Source: Legionella maceachernii (GTDB lineage: Bacteria; Pseudomonadota; Gammaproteobacteria; Legionellales; Legionellaceae). From it: a stretch of 64,000 nucleotides of DNA. This document shows, one piece after another, positions 58,326-64,000 of this stretch. Numbering within the stretch: position 1 is the stretch's first letter; each line of letters opens with the position of its first letter. The translations under genes were made by a program, and so were the position numbers. The notes beneath the pieces were generated by a model. The model worked only from the letters and a program-made list of their open reading frames with translations. It was not told the origin of the DNA and made no database searches. Location: positions 55,033-119,032 of the forward strand of contig NZ_FUXJ01000013.1 in NCBI RefSeq assembly GCF_900167045.1. The letters run 5' to 3'.

Positions 58326-60011
58326 ATGTTAGTGTTTGGTATTCGAAAAATTTCACAAGTCCAATTTTTTATTTTAACCCTTCTGCTTTATTCTCAGTCT
58401 GTGTATTCCTTTCAAACGGAAGCGCTAATTTTGACTGGCTCAAATCTTACCATTAATGACATTGTTAATGTTGCAAGGAAAGGGCAACCCATTAAAATAG
58501 ACGGTAATGCAGCAATCAGGGTTGAGAAATCACATCAATTATTGCTTTTGGCAACTGAAAAAAATTTACCTATCTATGGCTTAAATCGTGGCGTTGGTTT
58601 AAACAAGGATAAAACGATATTTCATGGGAGTATCCTTTCATCTGAGGCAAAAAAATTATCTGAACAATTTAATTTAAAAAACCTTCATGCTACAAGTGCC
58701 TCTGTCGGCCATATAGCGCCAATTGATGAGGTTCGTGCGGCGATGCTTGTGAGATTGAATACTCTATTGCTGGGGCATGCGGGTGTCCAGCCAGCCGTTA
58801 TTGATAGGTTTGCAGCGTTTCTGAATAAAGGGATTACCCCGCTTTTTCCTTCAGGTGGAACCATAGGGGAAGGTGATATTACGCTTCTTGCTCAAATAGG
58901 GCTTGCCATGATAGGGGAGGGAGAGGTTCTTTATCTGAATAAAAAAATGCGTGCAAGTGAGGCATTAAAATTAGCTGGTTTACAACCCTTGAATCTCTAT
59001 GCAAAAGACGCGCTTGCACTATTTAGTTCAAACGCTTATGCGGCTGCGGCTGGAGCATTAACAGTTTTTGATCTAAGAAAATTACTTGATAAATATGATT
59101 TGCTGACGGCATTAAGCTTAGAAGGGTTAAATGGAAACATCGCCCCTTTTATGGAGCCAGTACAAAAACTTCGTCCTTATTCCGGACAACAAAAGTCGGC
59201 AAAAAATGTTCTTAAAAACCTGACCGGCTCCTATCTTTTTTCCCTTTCACCAACACGGGCACTTCAGGATCCATTGAGTTTTCGTACAGAAAGCCAAGTC
59301 AATGGTGCCGCACGCGATGTCTTGGATATACTCGAAAAAAATCTTTACCTGCAAATTAATTCTTCCGACGATAATCCAGCGGTTATTCTGGATATCATTC
59401 CAGATGCGAATTCATCTGCGCAAGAAAAAATTTATTATATCAGTGATAATCAATTGACTGGAGCCGTCATACCTACTGCAAATTTTGATCCCATCCCCTG
59501 GGTACTAAATTTTCAAGAATTAAACATTGCGTTAAGCCATTTATCAGCCAGTTCCACCCAAAGAACAATCAAATTGAGTACTCCCCGATTTACCCATTTA
59601 TCCCGGTTCCTCTCACCTAACCAAACCACTATTGCTTTTGGGGCAATACAAAAACCGCTCATTTACTTGAATGATAGTATCCAAGAGCTTGGCAAATCGA
59701 TACAAGCAGTCAATTATCCGGTCGCAGGCGAAATTGAAGATGTGGCTACAAATTCGTTATTGGCCATTGAAAAAACGAAACAAATTCTGACCAATCTTTA
59801 TGCGGTTATGGGCATCGAATTAATGCATGCAAGTCAGGCAATTGACTTAAGGAAAATTAAAGACCCTCAACTAAGCTTAGGCGCCAATACGTTACAATTA
59901 TTTTTAGAGTTTCGAAAGCAGGTACCTTTTTTAAACGAAGACAGGATCTTAACCCCTGATATTGAAAAAGCGTCTACCTTTATTCGTAACTATGAACCAA
60001 TTATACCCTAA
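58326..60011 (+). CDS. Secreted aromatic-amino-acid-lyase-like protein lacking the MIO triad
   Basis: 561 residues with a signal peptide (QFFILTLLLYSQSVYS, ~14-29), so probably periplasmic or exported. The body follows the HAL/PAL fold: YGLNRGVG (family YGxNTGFG), QDPLSFRTESQVNGA (family QDPYSxR..PQ), INSSDDNPAV (NSSxDNP) and EIEDVATNS (QED..S). The Ala-Ser-Gly stretch that cyclises to the MIO cofactor is missing: PSGGTIGEGDITLLA aligns with PSxGSxGASGDLAPLA, one residue shorter, with Glu182 replacing Ala-Ser. The catalytic-region Tyr of QDPY is Leu. It therefore cannot be a standard ammonia-lyase. The next gene, a glutamate-receptor-like protein, follows at 13 bases. Confidence 0.8.
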   Translation: MLVFGIRKISQVQFFILTLLLYSQSVYSFQTEALILTGSNLTINDIVNVARKGQPIKIDGNAAIRVEKSHQLLLLATEKNLPIYGLNRGVGLNKDKTIFHGSILSSEAKKLSEQFNLKNLHATSASVGHIAPIDEVRAAMLVRLNTLLLGHAGVQPAVIDRFAAFLNKGITPLFPSGGTIGEGDITLLAQIGLAMIGEGEVLYLNKKMRASEALKLAGLQPLNLYAKDALALFSSNAYAAAAGALTVFDLRKLLDKYDLLTALSLEGLNGNIAPFMEPVQKLRPYSGQQKSAKNVLKNLTGSYLFSLSPTRALQDPLSFRTESQVNGAARDVLDILEKNLYLQINSSDDNPAVILDIIPDANSSAQEKIYYISDNQLTGAVIPTANFDPIPWVLNFQELNIALSHLSASSTQRTIKLSTPRFTHLSRFLSPNQTTIAFGAIQKPLIYLNDSIQELGKSIQAVNYPVAGEIEDVATNSLLAIEKTKQILTNLYAVMGIELMHASQAIDLRKIKDPQLSLGANTLQLFLEFRKQVPFLNEDRILTPDIEKASTFIRNYEPIIP

Positions 60012-60024
60012 TGTGAATGACGCA

Positions 60025-61152
60025 ATGAGCAAAGCATATCAATTGATAAAAGGCCTCTTATTCAGTGCATTATTGCTCTGGGGCAACAATAACGCTTTTT
60101 CCGAAACGATACCCAACGCTTTATTAGGAAGCGCAATGCAGCCTATTCGTGTTGGTGTTATTAATAAGCCGCCTTTCGCAATTTACCAAGATAACGCATT
60201 AAGTGGTTTAGTGGTTGATATTTTTAAAGCAATAGCAGAAAAGCAACATTGGCACTACAACTTGATCCTCCTTGATCAAAATATTGAGGCGGCGATCAAT
60301 GATGTGGTGGCCAAAAAATACGATATCCTCATCGGGCCTATGATCGTTACTAATGATCGTATTAAACGCATCAATTACGGTAGACCCTTTTTTCTAAGTG
60401 AAATCAAGCTTGGGTTTAACACGCAATCCGCTTCACTAGCTGATGCTTTTTACAACGTACTTAAGACAATACCATTGGCCATCATGATAGCGATATTGAT
60501 TGGTATGTTAATCATTTCAAACGTCATTTGGTTTGTAGAACGTGCAAAAAATCCAGAGATACCTAAAACGTATTTTAAGGGATTTTTCTTTTCACTTTGG
60601 GTGTTTATAACGCATTTCTTGGGTGGTGGAATGTTTTATACGCCTAAGAGTGTGGCGGCTCGAGCCGCATTAATGCTCTGGTTTGTTATTGTCATTATGT
60701 TTACTCTGACCATTTCCTCGACTTACACCGCATACCTTACTGCGAGAATAATTAGTGCCCATGATCCAGTGCGCAATGTTCATGATCTTGCGGGGAAAAA
60801 ATTGGCGTATATAAAAGGGGAAGCCTACGTTAAATTTATCCATAATGTTCTCGCTATTCCGGTGGCTAAGCCTGATCTTAAAAGTGCTTTGAAAGCAGTG
60901 GAAGATAGAGAAGTGTTTGGCGTAGTGGAAGATTCACTTATCCTTAGTAGAGCGATTAGTGAGTGGAGCATGGACGATTTAGAGGTATCGGGATTTAAAT
61001 TTAGCAATAATGAGTTTGCATTTATTTATCCCATGGACAGCCCAATTAGAAATAGTATCGATCAATCCCTGGTGGAAATGCGCTTTTCAGGGGAAATGAA
61101 TGAGCTTTGTAAACTTTATTTAGCAGACAAATACGTGAACTGTGAATTTTGA
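60025..61152 (+). CDS. Prokaryotic ionotropic glutamate receptor-like protein
   Basis: About 375 residues from ATG 60025, which gives a clean signal peptide ending in NNAFS; longer frames to 59962 (TTG) run into the preceding gene. Layout: binding lobe S1 (RVGVINKPPFAIY, then GPMIVTNDRIKRINYGRPFF), span M1 (IPLAIMIAILIGMLIISNVI), a re-entrant region with FFFSLWVFITHFLGGGMFYT, span M2 ending in SSTYTAYLTARI, and lobe S2. STYTAYLTA resembles the SYTANLAAF gating motif of animal receptors. No TVGYG potassium filter is seen, so ion selectivity is unclear and it may act as a sensor. The last spans of animal receptors are absent, as in GluR0. Confidence 0.85.
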   Translation: MSKAYQLIKGLLFSALLLWGNNNAFSETIPNALLGSAMQPIRVGVINKPPFAIYQDNALSGLVVDIFKAIAEKQHWHYNLILLDQNIEAAINDVVAKKYDILIGPMIVTNDRIKRINYGRPFFLSEIKLGFNTQSASLADAFYNVLKTIPLAIMIAILIGMLIISNVIWFVERAKNPEIPKTYFKGFFFSLWVFITHFLGGGMFYTPKSVAARAALMLWFVIVIMFTLTISSTYTAYLTARIISAHDPVRNVHDLAGKKLAYIKGEAYVKFIHNVLAIPVAKPDLKSALKAVEDREVFGVVEDSLILSRAISEWSMDDLEVSGFKFSNNEFAFIYPMDSPIRNSIDQSLVEMRFSGEMNELCKLYLADKYVNCEF

Positions 61153-61240
61153 CCCACTCAGTCACTTACTTCTCAATTACTCTAATCTAGCGTATATTTT
61201 TTTAATTACTTGCTAACCTATGACTAAATTAGGAATAGAC

Positions 61241-61840
61241 ATGAAAATCATTGTGATTGGTGCTTCTGGAACAATAGGCAGAGCAGTGGTTAATGAGTTA
61301 CAAACTCGACACGACATCATCAAGGCGGGTTGTGCGTCAGGTGATGTGAAGGTTGATATCTGCAATAAGAACTCGATCGAAGCAATGTTTAAAAAAATTA
61401 ATCGTGTAGATGGGGTGGTATTGACAACAGGGAAAGTGCATTTTGGCGATTTCATGGAAATGCATGAACAGCAATATACGATTGGTCTGCAAGATAAGCT
61501 CATGGGACAAGTGAACACTGTGCTTATTGGTAGAAATTACCTCAATGAAGGAGGTTCTTTCACTTTAACAAGTGGAATATTAAGCGAAGATCCGATTCGT
61601 TATGGGAGCGCGGCCTCCATGGTAAATGGGGCTCTCAATTCCTTTGTCCTTGCCGCTGCAATAGAAATGCCCAAAAAACAACGAATCAACTGTGTTAGTC
61701 CAACCGTGATCACTGAAGCGATGGATAGTTATGGGGATTACTTCAGGGGATTTGTGTCAGTAAGCGCGGCGCGAGTGGCCCTCGCATACAGCAAAAGTGT
61801 GGAGGGATTGCAGACAGGTAAAGTATATCGAGTTTTGTAG
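61241..61840 (+). CDS. Short-chain dehydrogenase/reductase-like protein
   Basis: 199 residues from ATG 61241, which has AGGA seven bases upstream; a longer frame begins at 61220. The cofactor motif is IIVIGASGTIGRAVVNEL. LTSGILSEDPIRYGSAASMV stands in the active-site position, so the classical Tyr-x-x-x-Lys is not kept (Ser replaces Lys). The rest, with INCVSPTVITEAMDSYGDYF, belongs to a small SDR branch in which this variation is the rule (from memory). Substrate unknown. Same strand as the receptor-like gene, 88 bp later. Confidence 0.8.
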   Translation: MKIIVIGASGTIGRAVVNELQTRHDIIKAGCASGDVKVDICNKNSIEAMFKKINRVDGVVLTTGKVHFGDFMEMHEQQYTIGLQDKLMGQVNTVLIGRNYLNEGGSFTLTSGILSEDPIRYGSAASMVNGALNSFVLAAAIEMPKKQRINCVSPTVITEAMDSYGDYFRGFVSVSAARVALAYSKSVEGLQTGKVYRVL

Positions 61841-61888
61841 CGTATTAAACTAGTGAATTGGGCCAAACAGACCCAACCTATCTTAATC

Positions 61889-63385
61889 CTAGCTAACTTG
61901 ATGTGCATTTCTATCGGGGAATATGTCTTTAAACCGAAGTTGATTATTCATCTCTACTGCAGCGTCTCTCCGTTTGGAAAAACCACCTAATTTATAGATT
62001 AAAATAGGCACCGCAAAACTAATAAAGCCCATAACAAATGCCATTTTATAAGTAGGATCTTTATTTAATAATAAAAATATTAGGCACAGGGACATTAAAA
62101 CAATGGCGGCAATTCCTGTATGAGGGGAACCAGGTGTTTTGTAGCTTAAATCAGCGGTGGTATAGCCCGCTTGATATAAACGTTTACGGAAATTAATTTG
62201 TGCCCAACAGAGAGAAATCCAAGCAGTTGCCCCAGTGAAACCTGAGACAAGAAGCAAGGCAATATACAGCATGGATTGGCCAAAGAAATAGCCCGCTGCG
62301 AGTAAGACCCAAATAGAGATTAGCGTAACAATTCCAGCATTTTGGGGTACTGCATTACGATTAAGTTTACCCAATTTATGGGGAGCCATACCGTTACGAG
62401 CTAACGCATTCAGTGATCTTACGATACCGTACACCCCTGAATTTGAGCACGATAGGGTCGCTGTAAGGGTAACAAAACTCGTTGCAGCACCTGCCCAATG
62501 TAAGCCATAGAAATTTAATGCATCGGCAAAAACGGAGTTAGCCAAACCTGCTTTTTGCCAAGGAAAAATGAGTACCAAGCAAAATACAGGGATAATATAA
62601 ATGAATAGGATTCTAAAAGTAACAGTGCGTATTGCGCGAGGAATCATCCGGGCTGGATTAATTGATTCTCCTGCAGCAAGGCCGATAATTTCGGAACCTT
62701 GATAATTGACGAGAAGCAGGACCATGGCTGTTAACAAGGCCATACTGCCATTGGGAAATAAACCTCCTTGGTCAAAGATAAATCGTCCGCCGATGATACC
62801 GGGAGGTTGAGGCCCATGAATCAATCCAAAGAAGATAAGAATCGAAAGTCCAACAAAAGCCATCAGAGCGACAATTTTAATGATGGCAAGCCAGAATTCA
62901 ATTTCACCAAATGTACCGACTTTGGAAATATTGATGTAAGTAATTAAAAGGCCGAAACACACCGCCCAGACATAACCATTAACTCCTGTGAAATGCTGCA
63001 TGATGATGCCACCCGCAATACATTCTGCGGGAATATAAGCAACCCAGCTTATCCAATAAGACCAACCAACACCACAGGCTACTGTTGGAGAAATAAAATC
63101 GGCGGTATAGGTTATAAAAGAGCCTGAGATGGGAATTGCAACGGCTAATTCCCCCATGCACAGCATAGTGAGATAAATGATGAGGCCACCGAGTATATAA
63201 GCAATGAAGACGGCAGGCCCCACGTCATTCACCACTGCTCCGGTTCCAAGAAAATAGCCCGAGCCAATAATTCCGCCTAAAGCGATCAATTGTACATGGC
63301 GATCTTTTAAAGCACGCCTAAAACCGCCGTCGCTAATTGGCGTACTACTATTTTTATGATTAATCACTAACTGTTTAATCCTCAA
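61889..63385 (-). CDS. Amino acid permease (APC superfamily)
   Basis: 498 residues with about twelve spans. The first span has the unwound substrate-binding motif IALGGIIGSGYFLGTGAVV typical of the AAT family (AnsP, CycA, LysP, RocE relatives), and SGSFITYTADFISPTVACGV follows. Imports an amino acid by proton symport; specificity cannot be read from sequence. Convergent with the SDR-like gene. Together with the lyase-like and receptor-like genes it makes an amino-acid-themed neighbourhood. Confidence 0.9.
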   Translation of the reverse strand: MRIKQLVINHKNSSTPISDGGFRRALKDRHVQLIALGGIIGSGYFLGTGAVVNDVGPAVFIAYILGGLIIYLTMLCMGELAVAIPISGSFITYTADFISPTVACGVGWSYWISWVAYIPAECIAGGIIMQHFTGVNGYVWAVCFGLLITYINISKVGTFGEIEFWLAIIKIVALMAFVGLSILIFFGLIHGPQPPGIIGGRFIFDQGGLFPNGSMALLTAMVLLLVNYQGSEIIGLAAGESINPARMIPRAIRTVTFRILFIYIIPVFCLVLIFPWQKAGLANSVFADALNFYGLHWAGAATSFVTLTATLSCSNSGVYGIVRSLNALARNGMAPHKLGKLNRNAVPQNAGIVTLISIWVLLAAGYFFGQSMLYIALLLVSGFTGATAWISLCWAQINFRKRLYQAGYTTADLSYKTPGSPHTGIAAIVLMSLCLIFLLLNKDPTYKMAFVMGFISFAVPILIYKLGGFSKRRDAAVEMNNQLRFKDIFPDRNAHQVS

Positions 63386-63640
63386 AAATAAAAAATGGAT
63401 TGGCCCACAAAATTGTACAATAATTTTCTATTTTGTCCATAATTTTTTATGGCGCAGGGCAGCAAGAAAGAGATTTTTATAAGAAAAAAGGGGAGAAGGC
63501 AAGATTTATTTTATTATTATTCCATTTGGTTTTTATCGGATAAATAATAAGAGTCGTCAATGAAGCTTGTTTTAGAAAAATTCTCCAAAAAATTCAATTA
63601 TTTTTATTATGTTATAATGCGAATTCTAGGGTCTGTTGAC
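63386..63640. other. AT-rich intergenic region, no gene seen
   Basis: Very AT-rich stretch upstream of the permease gene start, presumably carrying its promoter. No coding frame, structured RNA or clear repeat was recognised before the palindrome at 63662. Confidence 0.5.
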
Positions 63641-63661
63641 AATTCACCTGCCGCCTACGTG

Positions 63662-63678
63662 CCGCGGCTTGTCCGCGG
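63662..63678. repeat. Second copy of the CCGCGGCTTGTCCGCGG palindrome
   Basis: Identical 17-base core to the one in the REP-like element at ~25.0 kb, here just beyond the end of the broken GIY-YIG gene. Confidence 0.7.
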
Positions 63679-63695
63679 CGTCCATTCGATCTAAA

Positions 63696-63985
63696 TCATT
63701 GGCAAATTTCTTCATACAGGTCACGCCATTCAGGGTTTAGTTTCTCTATTAAATTTATTTTCCATTGTCTTGGCAATTTTTGAAACGTTTTTCACGTCGT
63801 GCTGCTTCAACGTATAATTCATGTGCTTCATAATAGACCAGCATATGTACGTTATACTGAGCAGTGAAACCAGGAATGACTTTATTTTTGTGTTCCCAAG
63901 TTCGTTTAATGATGTCTGACGTAGAACCTACGTAAAGAGTACCATTAGGCCGACTCGCAAGAATATAAACATAAGCTGAACGCAT
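63696..63985 (-). pseudogene. GIY-YIG nuclease family gene with a frameshift
   Basis: The first 76 residues contain AYVYILASRPNGTLYVGSTS, then IIKRTWEHKN, the GIY-YIG motif and following Arg region of the small UPF0213-like nucleases, up to AARREKRFKNCQDNGK and a stop at 63755. Moving one base, the frame continues as LPRQWKINLIEKLNPEWRDL and YEEICQ to TGA at 63696, which is the normal family C-terminus. The A run at ~63777 is five long where six would keep the frame, so a single-base loss broke it (or is a sequencing slip). Confidence 0.8.
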
Positions 63986-64000
63986 CGTACTTCCTTGAAT

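Overview
The window is AT-rich gammaproteobacterial chromosome, almost certainly Legionella or a close Legionellaceae relative. The housekeeping blocks are gammaproteobacterial: era-recO-pdxJ, trpGDC, kdsD-kdsC-lptCAB divergent from mlaFEDCB-bolA/ibaG-murA, mfd, xseA and tldD. They are interleaved with large, lineage-restricted proteins of the kind delivered by the Dot/Icm secretion system: a calmodulin-type IQ motif protein, a deaminase-like protein, coiled-coil proteins and a large membrane protein. No rRNA, tRNA, CRISPR, integrase or complete transposon was seen.

Layout. 1-7.1 kb: the end of a GH65 disaccharide phosphorylase overlapping pgi, then on the minus strand a GT2 glycosyltransferase, a PIG-L deacetylase, an MFS transporter, a small membrane protein and an internally deleted FAD/Rieske oxidoreductase, then small membrane proteins. 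7.2-9.6 kb: photolyase and an SDR-like protein. 9.8-19.6 kb: accessory block with an IQ-motif protein of 1137 residues carrying a PLP-enzyme-like region, a possible zinc deaminase, a coiled-coil protein, a type IV pilin and a 1000-residue membrane protein. 19.7-25 kb: era, recO, pdxJ, korA, korB. 25-33.8 kb: LuxR-type regulator divergent from a methyltransferase, a purine 5'-nucleotidase, membrane proteins, a nitrilase and tldD. 33.8-39.4 kb: mfd, a rhomboid protease and xseA. 39.4-43.3 kb: small proteins, a frameshifted coiled-coil gene, glutaminase and trpCDG. 43.4-47.7 kb: lptB-lptA-lptC-kdsC-kdsD flanked by two different tandem arrays of palindromic repeats. 47.8-53 kb: mla operon, bolA-like gene, murA, Nif3-like gene. 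53.3-57.8 kb: a possible polyprenyl-phosphate-pentose glycosylation locus with a 169-bp palindromic element. 57.9-64 kb: CsaA-like protein, then a cluster with a secreted histidine-ammonia-lyase-like protein that lacks the MIO triad, a prokaryotic ionotropic-glutamate-receptor-like protein, an SDR and an amino acid permease, then a frameshifted GIY-YIG gene.

How the genes work together: LptB/A/C, KdsC/D and MlaB-F build, deliver and maintain outer-membrane lipid, and MurA starts peptidoglycan synthesis. TrpGDC, PdxJ, KorAB and glutaminase serve amino acid, vitamin and central carbon metabolism. The strongest candidates for new biology are the MIO-less lyase and receptor-channel pair at 58.3-61.2 kb, the IQ-motif/PLP-like protein at 9.8-13.2 kb, the deaminase-like protein at 13.4 kb, and the UbiA/GT-C pair at 53.3-55.7 kb. 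All functional assignments come from reading motifs by eye; no database search was run.
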